A stretch of DNA of 35,245 nucleotides from Alphaproteobacteria bacterium. Its GTDB lineage: Bacteria > Pseudomonadota > Alphaproteobacteria > UBA9655. Location of the stretch: positions 1-35,245 of the forward strand of contig JAIEQB010000045.1 of NCBI GenBank assembly GCA_019748065.1. Direction: 5' to 3'. The notes under the pieces are model-generated. The model was given only the letters and a program-made list of their open reading frames with translations. It searched no databases and was not told where the DNA came from. Of this stretch, positions 16,780-24,900 are shown in pieces; the stretch's first letter is position 1, and each line of letters begins with the position of its first letter. The translations under genes were made by a program, and so were the position numbers.

Positions 16780-17887
16780 AGCTTCCTCAAATATAAGAGA
16801 AGATGATTTGCTCAACACTCTTTTTGATCTCAAAGGATTTGAACTTGCGTGTCATAATAAACTTTCAAAAGCAACTCATGCTTTTTTTGCAGGAGGAGCA
16901 GGAGAGGGAATAACTTTGAATGAGAATGTTTATGCCTTTGACGATCTGAAACTCTTACCAAGAGTTTTAAGAGATGTGCAGGAACGTTCTTTATCTACGA
17001 CACTCCTCAATCAACGAATAGATTTCCCTCTTCTGATAGCTCCTATGGCTTTTCAGTGCCTTGCCCATCCTGAAGGAGAAGTAGCAACGGCCAAAGCAGC
17101 TCAGGAGCATAACATTCCCATGGTTGTCAGTACCTGTTCCACGTGCTCTTTTGAGGAGATAAAGGTACAAACAACAATAGCCCCTTGGCTACAGCTGTAT
17201 ATCTATAAGGATCGAGAAATTACAAAAAATTTAATTCAGCTGGCAGAAGCTTCTGGCTATAAGGGAATTGTTTTAACTGTTGATGCTCCTCTCTACGGCA
17301 AGAGAATTAATGAGCTTCATCACCCTCTCACACTTCCTTTAGATTTTGAGATAAAAAACTTACAAAATGCAGGCTTAAATTTAAAAAACATCCCTTCAAA
17401 AAAACTAGCCAACACCTTAGCATTCTTACTTGATCCCTCTTTAACTTGGAATGATATAGATTGGCTTCGTTCTATAACGCGACTTCCCCTTATTCTTAAA
17501 GGGGTTATGAACCCTAAAGATATTCAAATTGCTGTAATGCATGATATAGAAACACTTATTATTTCAAATCATGGCGGAAGGCAGTTAGATACAAGTCTTT
17601 CGGCACTTGAGACCTTAAAGCTCATGAGAGGCTTGGATAAAGGAAAAATGGAGTTTATCCTTGATGGAGGAATTAGAAAAGGAACAGATATTTTAAAAGC
17701 TCTTGCCCTGGGGGCTAAAGCCGTAATGGTCGGACGGCCTATTCTTTGGGGACTATCAGTAGGGGGAGAAGAGGGTGTAAAAAAAGTTTTGGACATCTTA
17801 AAAGCAGAGTTGGATTTAGCGATGGCCCTATGCGGATATACCTCGATAAATCAAATTAATGAAGAGGTGCTTTACTTCCCTGGGTAG
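16769..17887 (+). CDS. hmo: 4-hydroxymandelate oxidase (Hmo), FMN-dependent
   Basis: A 372-aa member of the FMN alpha-hydroxy-acid oxidase family. Key residues are Y144 (LQLYIYKDRE), K244 (LILKGV), H268 and R271 (ISNHGGRQLD), and the flavin-phosphate segments DGGIRKGTDILKALALGA and VMVGRP. Lactate, glycolate and mandelate oxidases share these. With HmaS and HpgT nearby, oxidation of 4-hydroxymandelate to 4-hydroxyphenylglyoxylate is the best assignment. ATG 16769 is chosen because aagagg lies just upstream; it overlaps the ABC exporter gene by 11 bp, so the two are coupled. An in-frame ATG at 16724 lies inside the exporter and is less likely. It is separated from hmaS-hpgT by about 4 kb and on the other strand. 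Confidence 0.85.
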   Translation: MQLKASSNIREDDLLNTLFDLKGFELACHNKLSKATHAFFAGGAGEGITLNENVYAFDDLKLLPRVLRDVQERSLSTTLLNQRIDFPLLIAPMAFQCLAHPEGEVATAKAAQEHNIPMVVSTCSTCSFEEIKVQTTIAPWLQLYIYKDREITKNLIQLAEASGYKGIVLTVDAPLYGKRINELHHPLTLPLDFEIKNLQNAGLNLKNIPSKKLANTLAFLLDPSLTWNDIDWLRSITRLPLILKGVMNPKDIQIAVMHDIETLIISNHGGRQLDTSLSALETLKLMRGLDKGKMEFILDGGIRKGTDILKALALGAKAVMVGRPILWGLSVGGEEGVKKVLDILKAELDLAMALCGYTSINQINEEVLYFPG

Positions 17888-17941
17888 ATAAAGAAAAAAA
17901 TCTCCGGAAAATATAAAAAAAGTAAAATCAGAAGAAAATTT

Positions 17942-19231
17942 ATGAACCTAAAGCAATCCTTCCTTGTAGAGAAAAGAGTTATCGTTGCTTCCTCTTTGGG
18001 AAACTTGCTTGAAATGTACTCGTTCTCGCTTTTTGCGATGCTTCTCCCAACGCTCACACCCTTATTTTTTCCTTTATCGGACCCTTTTGCTGCGCTTTTT
18101 TTAGCCTATAGCGTTTTTTCAGTTGGATTTCTCGCCTATCCTTTAGGCGCACTTCTCTTTGGATATATGGGAGACAGATATGGTCGGCGATTTGCTTTAT
18201 CCTTATCCCTCTTGGGGATGGCACTTGGTACTTTCTGTATAGGATTGTTACCTTCTTATGCAACACTCGGTATTATTTCTCCCTTTCTCTTAGCTTGTTT
18301 TCGCTTTATTCAAGGAATTTGTGCAGGAGGAGAGTGCATGGGAAGTGGAATCTTTCTTATTGAGTCTACCTCAGCAAAAAACTCTGGATTTTTTGGCTCA
18401 TTAGTTGCTGCCTCAGGGACTTTTGGCGCTCTTTATGCTTCTATTGTAAGTGTCATTTTTGTTTCATCAATAATGCCTTCTTGGGCGTGGAGAATTCCCT
18501 TCATCGTCTCAATTTTTATTGGAGGCGTTGGGTTATATCTAAGGAGTACGTTAGAGGAGAGCTCTTCTTTTAAGAATTCTTTTTCTAAAACCAATTACAG
18601 TCCTATAAAAGAAGTCTTTCGCCATCATTTTATCCCCTTATTATGTGCCGTCGGTATAGGGGCTCTTGGGACTGTTCCCTTTTATCTAACCATAGGGTTT
18701 CTTAACAGCTACTTAGTTTTTTTAAATATCATAACCATCCAACATAGTGAGAGTTTGAATTTTATCCTCTTGCTATTCTGTGTTCTTACGATGCCATTTG
18801 TAGGCTATTTGGCAGATAAGGTAGGTCACGTAAAAATTATGGTCTTGTCTGCTCTTCTTTCTTTAATGTACGCCTATCCATTTTTCTGCATTGTTTACAC
18901 GGACTCCTTTTTTACTATCGTTTTTGCGGAGCTGCTCTTTCTAGCCCTTTCACAACTGTTTGTAGCGCCGCTCAATGCTTTCATGTCCCAGCTTTTTCCT
19001 GTACGTGCCCGATATACGGGGGCAGCTTTTGGATATTGCATGGGTATGGCTTTGTTTGGTGGGACAGCTCCTTATATTTCTTTATCTCTTATAAATTGGC
19101 TAGGAACGACCCGCGCTCCTTTCCTTTATGTGATGTTTATTTGTTTGATAGGACTTATTTCTGTTCGTATGGGGAAGGGATATTTACCTTCCGAACAAAA
19201 AGAGTATAAACTTATAGAGAGTGAGATTTAG
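17942..19231 (+). CDS. MFS transporter of the metabolite:H+ symporter (ProP-like) family
   Basis: A 429-aa protein with about 12 hydrophobic segments. GYMGDRYGRRFAL between segments 2 and 3 is the MFS signature, and LGNLLEMYSF at the N-terminus with RFIQGICAGGECMGSGIFLIE is typical of the MHS/ProP branch. Such carriers usually import small metabolites with protons, and paralogues are numerous in intracellular alphaproteobacteria. It follows hmo by 54 bp on the same strand, so it may belong to the exporter-hmo unit, as product exporter or precursor importer; direction cannot be told from sequence. Confidence 0.85.
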   Translation: MNLKQSFLVEKRVIVASSLGNLLEMYSFSLFAMLLPTLTPLFFPLSDPFAALFLAYSVFSVGFLAYPLGALLFGYMGDRYGRRFALSLSLLGMALGTFCIGLLPSYATLGIISPFLLACFRFIQGICAGGECMGSGIFLIESTSAKNSGFFGSLVAASGTFGALYASIVSVIFVSSIMPSWAWRIPFIVSIFIGGVGLYLRSTLEESSSFKNSFSKTNYSPIKEVFRHHFIPLLCAVGIGALGTVPFYLTIGFLNSYLVFLNIITIQHSESLNFILLLFCVLTMPFVGYLADKVGHVKIMVLSALLSLMYAYPFFCIVYTDSFFTIVFAELLFLALSQLFVAPLNAFMSQLFPVRARYTGAAFGYCMGMALFGGTAPYISLSLINWLGTTRAPFLYVMFICLIGLISVRMGKGYLPSEQKEYKLIESEI

Positions 19232-19311
19232 GGCAGAGAGAATGCGAAAAAATACTCAAGAAAAGATAAAAAAAGCTGTCTAATTTTTAGCTCGAGGGAG
19301 AAATCATAAAT

Positions 19312-19566
19312 ATGAATCAAGTGATAGGGACTTCTAAAGAAGCTCAAAATAAACTCCTCCATTTTTTAAAGGAAGAATTTGCCAGATTAAAATCTGATTG
19401 CCAGGAAGAATTTAAAAAGAAGGGTATGATAAAACGAAAAAACATGGATAAAAAACGACAGAAACTGCATCAAAAGATAGAGGCTGTGTTCAAAATACAT
19501 TCTTTAGATGCAGAAATAAAGGAGGGGCTTCTTTCTCTCCAAGAAGAAATCAAGAATTTTACCTGA
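19312..19566 (+). CDS. Small charged coiled-coil protein, unknown function
   Basis: An 84-aa protein, almost entirely helical by composition, very rich in Lys and Glu, with heptad-like spacing (KLLHFLKEEFARLKSDCQEEF; two segments) and no signal or membrane segment. It has ctcgagggag upstream and sits 80 bp after the MFS gene, followed by a strong plus-strand terminator at 19611, so it is probably the last gene of the exporter-hmo-MFS unit. I do not recognise the family. Confidence 0.6.
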   Translation: MNQVIGTSKEAQNKLLHFLKEEFARLKSDCQEEFKKKGMIKRKNMDKKRQKLHQKIEAVFKIHSLDAEIKEGLLSLQEEIKNFT

Positions 19567-19604
19567 ATCAAAAACGAAGACAGGTTCAACATAAAGTTCA
19601 GTTT

Positions 19605-20867
19605 TTAGGGTTTCTGCAAAAACGGTTCCGTTTGCAGAAAGGTTTTTTTCCATGAGGACGTGAGAAAGAAAAACACAATTCCGCCTATAAAAGCTGCTAC
19701 TGGAATGCTCCAAATAGCATATTCATAAGCACTGGCTCCATATACTCGTTGGCCCTCAGATACTCCACCCATCCAAAAGGTATCCATAAGAGCACCAATG
19801 ATCGTGTGAAAGAAAACTCCTCCCAGCATGTTGATACAGTTTAAAAAGGCGATCGTTACATTTCTCATCTCAAGAGGAACAGTAGAAGCGCCCATTGAGA
19901 AAATTAAAACTTGATAGCAGCACAGAATCCCTACGATGAACATCATGAGAGAGAGGGTCATATAGCTAAGACTTCCATTTGATAGAAGCACCACAGCAAA
20001 AAGAATTGCCATTAAAATGCCACAGAGAGTTGTTATTTGGTAGGGGACCTTAAATTTCTCAGAAAAATAAGCTAATATGGGCCCTCCTAATATCATTCCT
20101 ATAAAAATGGAAGAAGTTATAAAAGAAGCGTCTGTTTTTGCAAATGAATAGGCTGCCATTAAATAGGAAACCCCCCACACATCTGCAAATCCTTCTAAAG
20201 GTCCTACCATCAAAAGATTACCCAGGGCTATAAGGAGAAGGGTGGGTATAGAAAAAAGAGATTTGAAGTTTTTAAAGAAGGAATGATTTTCTTGGGGATA
20301 AGAGAGTTTGTAGGGTTTAATGGCAATGAAAATGATTCCCGTGAGTATCAAACCGACAATCCCAATCATGAGAAGTACATTTTCCCATCCGTAGAGGGTA
20401 ATGAGGTGGCTGACAGGTTTTCCTCCATAAACCGCTCCCAACAACCCAACGGTATTCGTAAAGCCAAACATTTTGGCGTAAGTAGGGAAGGAAAACCATA
20501 AGGAAATGACCTTAAATGTTCCTAAAAATCCAGCAGCCGATCCAACTCCAATTAAGAAACGGGCGAAAAGGACAAGGGACCACTTCTCCGCCCAATAAAA
20601 CAAAAATATTGAGACTGAACAGAGGAAGCAACACAGAGAAACAATTATCCGCGGTCCAAATCGATCGAGTAAAAAGGCTATGGGGATTTGCACTCCCGTA
20701 TACCCATAATAATACATGGAAGAGAGAAGACCAAACTCAGTCGCATTCATTTGAAATTTATGCATGATTTCAGGAACACAGAGACCTGGAAACAGACGTA
20801 TGATGAATTGAAAAGAAAAAAATAAGGCTGTAAAAAACCACATGACCCAAGGGCGAAAGGCAGACAT
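19605..20867 (-). CDS. MFS transporter, unknown substrate
   Basis: A 420-aa protein with about 12 membrane segments. The signature between segments 2 and 3 is FLLDRFGPRIIVS, and the N-terminus (MWFFTALFFSFQFIIRLFPGL) follows the pattern of MFS carriers widespread in Legionella, Coxiella and Rickettsiales-type bacteria, where transport of nutrients from the host is usual. The last residues (LQTEPFLQKP) are encoded by the hairpin of the opposing terminator. The gene marks the right edge of the peptide locus and could be unrelated to it. Confidence 0.83.
   Translation of the reverse strand: MSAFRPWVMWFFTALFFSFQFIIRLFPGLCVPEIMHKFQMNATEFGLLSSMYYYGYTGVQIPIAFLLDRFGPRIIVSLCCFLCSVSIFLFYWAEKWSLVLFARFLIGVGSAAGFLGTFKVISLWFSFPTYAKMFGFTNTVGLLGAVYGGKPVSHLITLYGWENVLLMIGIVGLILTGIIFIAIKPYKLSYPQENHSFFKNFKSLFSIPTLLLIALGNLLMVGPLEGFADVWGVSYLMAAYSFAKTDASFITSSIFIGMILGGPILAYFSEKFKVPYQITTLCGILMAILFAVVLLSNGSLSYMTLSLMMFIVGILCCYQVLIFSMGASTVPLEMRNVTIAFLNCINMLGGVFFHTIIGALMDTFWMGGVSEGQRVYGASAYEYAIWSIPVAAFIGGIVFFFLTSSWKKTFLQTEPFLQKP
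19611..19648 (+). terminator. Rho-independent terminator of the exporter-hmo-MFS unit
   Basis: Perfect ten-base arms tttctgcaaa (19611-19620) and tttgcagaaa (19631-19640), extended inside by cgg/ccg, are followed by ggttttttt. The T tract is only on the plus side. The hairpin lies inside the last codons of the opposing MFS gene (19605-20867), so the two units overlap at their ends. Confidence 0.8.
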
Positions 20868-21224
20868 AGCGTCCTCGTTTTTTATAAGTGAAGTGAATTA
20901 TAAGAGTAAATTTGATGTTTTTTCAAGATCTGCTATTTGATGAACAAGAGCTTGAATGACAGAAAAGCATGATAAGAATTTAAATTTTAAAATTTATGAG
21001 CTATTATTTAAAACCTATCTTCAAGGAATAGCTGAACGTATGGGGCATCATGAACCGATGCTCTGATGTGAGTTTTCTCACAACAGCACAAGAATAGGAT
21101 ACCAACCAAATTTTATAAGCCATCAGTATCTTTTCGTTGGCGATATAAGCCCAGTAAAGTTGATAAGAATGGATGAACTCTCGTGTCTCAGTTCTTGCTT
21201 AAATCATCATCCTTGTTGCGGACT
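20868..21224. other. Intergenic stretch without a recognised gene
   Basis: No protein gene or RNA gene was recognised between the MFS gene and traD. It marks the boundary between the peptide locus and the conjugation-related segment. Confidence 0.5.
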
Positions 21225-21623
21225 TTACGTTGTGAGCTCTGTTGTTTTTGCATCTTGTTCTTTTCTCTGTTGAGTGTGGCTTTCAGACAATTTAGGTTTT
21301 GGATTAGACGTTGTAGCTGCTTTGGAAGGAGCGGTATTTTCCGAGAAAATTCGAGGAGATTTTTTTTGTTTTCGGCGCAGAAATCGGTCTCCTGCATCTC
21401 GCCAGGCCTCCACCATGGTGAGCCCTGTTGGGTCTTGAGTTGTGATTTTGTCCTTTAGAAAAAGCAGGACCCCAATGAGTAGGTTATCCTCAACATGAGC
21501 AAGCTCGAGGGACGTTATGAGGCCTGCAATTTCCTGCTGGCGGTCTTTCAGAAGGGTCTGATGCTGAGTTTGGAGAGTTGAGATTTTGGATTCAAGTTGA
21601 CGTAGTTTTAGTGAGACACTCAT
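21225..21623 (-). CDS. traD: TraD-like conjugal transfer protein (Ti/Rickettsiales type)
   Basis: A 132-aa protein with LKLRQLESKISTLQTQHQTL, LLKDRQQEIAGLI and DNLLIGVLLFLKD, the pattern of the small TraD proteins encoded divergently from traA on Ti plasmids and in Rickettsiales conjugative elements. The C-terminal half is basic, Ser/Thr/Gln-rich and likely disordered. ATG 21623 is chosen because aaaaaaggag precedes it; the longer in-frame reading to 21749 passes through a GC-rich hairpin and is not family-like. TraD probably assists the relaxase at oriT, but its role is poorly defined. Confidence 0.8.
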   Translation of the reverse strand: MSVSLKLRQLESKISTLQTQHQTLLKDRQQEIAGLITSLELAHVEDNLLIGVLLFLKDKITTQDPTGLTMVEAWRDAGDRFLRRKQKKSPRIFSENTAPSKAATTSNPKPKLSESHTQQRKEQDAKTTELTT

Positions 21624-21672
21624 ATGTTTTTCTCCTTTTTTTAAGCGCTTAGGTTTCTCGCCCAAGGCTTGT

Positions 21673-21688
21673 CCCCGCGAAGGCGGGG
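21673..21688. repeat. GC-rich hairpin in the traD leader
   Basis: Perfect six-base arms ccccgc and gcgggg around gaag. Such short CCCCGC-type palindromes recur in intergenic DNA of some alphaproteobacteria. It lies in the presumed 5' leader of traD. Confidence 0.5.
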
Positions 21689-21722
21689 AGCATGGTTCAC
21701 ATTTTTGCCTCTTTACGGTTGC

Positions 21723-21751
21723 AGTATAGCAAGATTGCATATGCGACACAA
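21723..21751 (-). promoter_or_regulatory. Candidate promoter of traD
   Basis: On the minus strand TTGTGT (21751-21746) and TATACT (21728-21723) are 17 bp apart, which gives a start near 21716 and a leader of about 93 nt to ATG 21623. The spacer contains the 8-bp palindrome GCATATGC (21737-21744), a possible operator. Next to it an imperfect AT palindrome, gtataaa/tttatac, spans 21752-21773. Confidence 0.5.
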
Positions 21752-21817
21752 GTATAAAAATATATATTTATACAAAAATATAAAAACTATAGACTCCTCA
21801 TTAGGCAGTCATCGTTA

Positions 21818-21857
21818 GATGCGCACTTATGCGGACTTGCCAGTCGGGGACTGGCAG
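21818..21857 (-). other. oriT: Candidate oriT (MobQ/Ti type nick region with hairpin)
   Basis: On the minus strand, cataagtgcgcatc contains TAAGTGCGC (21829-21821), the core of the RSF1010/Ti-plasmid nick region TAAGTGCGCCCT. Nine bases 5' of it is an eight-base hairpin, tgccagtc/gactggca (21838-21856) with a 3-base loop. RSF1010 has the same order, hairpin then TAAGTGCG. It lies between divergent traD and traA, exactly where the Ti oriT lies. The bases after the core (ATC) differ from the consensus (CCT). Confidence 0.72.
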
Positions 21858-21971
21858 TCCTCTGTGCTTTACGGCCACAGGCGAGATGATAGTTCAAGGT
21901 CAGCGGCAGACCTTCTTTAGAGACATCGCATCATAATAATACAATGGATTGACGCCTAGAGTTAGGTGTCT

Positions 21972-24900
21972 ATGGCGATTTACTCGCTCAATCTTGGCTT
22001 TATCTCCCGCAGTGAGGGTCGCTCTGCGGTGGGCTTTAGTGCGTATATTTCGGCGAGTCATCAACTGGATGAACGCACGGGTATCCTTCATGATTATGCT
22101 TGCAAGGAAGATGTCATTGTCAGCCGTATTCTGGCCCCTGAGGAGGCTCCGGCTTGGGCAAAGAATGCAGTAACCTTATGGAATCACGTTGAAGCTTTTG
22201 AAGATCACTTTGCGACCTTAAGGTTCAGAGGAGATGCCAGCAATCCCGATAAAAACCAGAAGAGTTTGGAGGCGAGAGAGCACTTCTTAAACACAACCCA
22301 AACGGCTCAAACCATCATGGGGGCGTTGCCTCTTGAGTTTACTCAACTGGAAGCAGAAGTCTGTGTGGAAGAGTTTCTTAGGGAGCGATTTGTCTCCCGA
22401 GGTCTTGTGGTACAATACGCTATTCACTGGGATAAAGGGAACCCACACTTTCATGGCTTAATTACTCGGCGGGCTCTTGAAGGCGACGCATTCGCCTTCC
22501 GAAAAGATCGGGACATTGTCAGCAAAGCTGAGCTTCTGATCACACGGAAAGCCTGGGAAGAGGTTGCCAATAAGCACCTGGCTTTGGGAGGTCATGAGGT
22601 TCGTATTGATTGCCGTTCCTATGCGAATCAGGGGCTCGATTTGCTTCCCAGCCGTCATGAAGGATGGTATGCCCAGAGGCTTGCGGAACGGGGTGAATAT
22701 TCACGCATTGTTTCTGAGAATGAAGAGATTCGGCAAAAGAATATTGAGATTCTTTGTAAGAATCCGGGAGCTTTAATTCATGAGGTATCCTTGAAGCGTA
22801 CCGTCTTTACCCGCCAGCATCTTGAAGAGGAAATTCTCCGCCGGGTGGGTGGTGATGAAAAACTATTTGCCCTTTTGCAAGTGAAGGTAGAGGGTGTTGA
22901 AATTCCCCCAGAGCTCATCCTGAAACAAGCCAATGATAATCGAAGATTGGATATATTCGAGGGAACTTTTGCACCTCATCTTCAAAAGCTTGCTGCTCAA
23001 TTTACGGAGAGCTTGCTCGAAAACACAGACATGGTCGCTGCTGTTGGCGAGAACCTTAACCGCGAGAAGATTTTTGCGTCCGCTTCTTATCAACAACAGG
23101 AAGAATACCTCCTTCATCTTGGGGAAAATTTGTCTCAACGGCAGACAAAAACTGTTTCAGAAGAGCTGGTTTTAAAGGCCATTGAACATCGCGAGGAAGA
23201 GCTTGGGTTTGAGCTCTCTGAAGAACAACGAGGGGCCATCTTCCATCTCTGTTCTGGCTCTGATATCAGCATTTTAAATGGTAAGGCCGGCACGGGTAAA
23301 ACCACGTTATTAAAGGCCGTCGCTGAAGCCTATAGAAAAGCTGGATATGAGGTTTTGGGCACAGCCTTTCAAGGTAAAGTTGTTGATATCATGGAGCAAG
23401 AAATTGGCATTCCTTGTCGAACTCTCGACAGCTTTATCTATGTCTGGAACGAGCAGAAGACACAGAAAGATTTGGTTGAAAGTGGCAAGCTTTGGGGACG
23501 GCCTTACATCTATGCCTTTAATAGCATGAAGGAAATGGAAAAATCTCGGTTCACCGAGAAAAATGTGATCATTGTTGACGAAGCCAACATGATTGGAGGA
23601 CGACTCTGGGAGCCTTTCTTAAAGGAAGCTGTGGAGAAAGGTGCCAAGGTTCTTATTGTTCAAGACCCTGCCCAGATTAAGTCTCGAGATCCGGGGGATT
23701 ATGGCCGCCTTTTTGCAGAACGATATGGAATTGCTGAGACCACTGAAGTCGTGCGTCAGAGAGTTGAGTGGCAGCGGAAGTGCTCAAAATATCTTAACGA
23801 CCATGAGGTCTTGGATGGTCTTAAACCTTATTATGATAAAGGCCATTTGACCTGGTTTGATGCACGAGAGAAAGTCATTACGGCTCTTGCTCAATCTTAT
23901 GTCAAAGACCAACTCAAAAACCCCGACCAAACTCGTATTGCTCTCGCCTATCGGAATACAGAAGTTTATGACCTCAATCAAGCGATCCGCCATGTTCTTC
24001 AGGAACACGGCCAGCTTCAACAGACTTTCCAACTTCATGGACAAGAGTACGCCATTGGGGATCGGATTCGCTTTACCCAAAACGATAATCATGGACAGTT
24101 TGTACAAAATCTCCAGAAGGAAGATAAATCCAAGGGCGTCAAGAACGGAACTTTTGGGACCATTGAAACCTATGACGAAAACTCTGCAACTCTTACCGTA
24201 AGGCTCGAGAATAATAGACTCGTCTCTTTTAATACGACGGCATATACAAAAATCACCCATGGATATGCCATGGGGGTTCATAAGTCAGAGGGAAGCACTT
24301 TTGACAAGAGCTTTTTATCACTCGATCCTCTTCTCGATCCTCGCACCTTCCTTGTTGCCATGACCCGTCATCGCCATGACGTTCAGGTCTTTATTAACCG
24401 GGAGCAGTTCATTGACTTTAAGGACGTGGTAGATCGGATTGGGCGCGTCAGCCTGAAAGAAACAATTCAAGACTACACTATTTCTGAAGACCAGAAGCCT
24501 TACTTCGATCGCATTCAACAGTATAAGGATCTGCTTGTTGAAGGCGTAAATTTACGAGAAGAGATGGAAGGAGCCCTTGATCCAAAGACGCCACTTTATA
24601 AGCATCCTTCCTATCCCGCCTATCAAACATGCTTTGAAGAGAAAAAGCGGGTTGCCAATACCATCCTTGAGGACTGGAAGGCTCATGCGCCCTGCACACG
24701 CCTTGCAGGCCTTCGCAAAGATGTGCTTGAGGCAGAAATCGGACTAAGACCTCGCCTATTATCTGACCTTGAGTATCGAGCCTCACTTCAAGTTCAGGGA
24801 TACATGGATCTGCTTCTTCAAACACGAACGCTTTGGAAAGAAATTTGTCAAACCCATCCAGCGTCCCTAAGCTCCTTACATCATCGTTATGAGGAATACA

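Noticed and set aside
20868..21224. tRNA or attachment site at the border of the tra segment
   Set aside because: No cloverleaf-like sequence or flanking direct repeat could be seen by eye.
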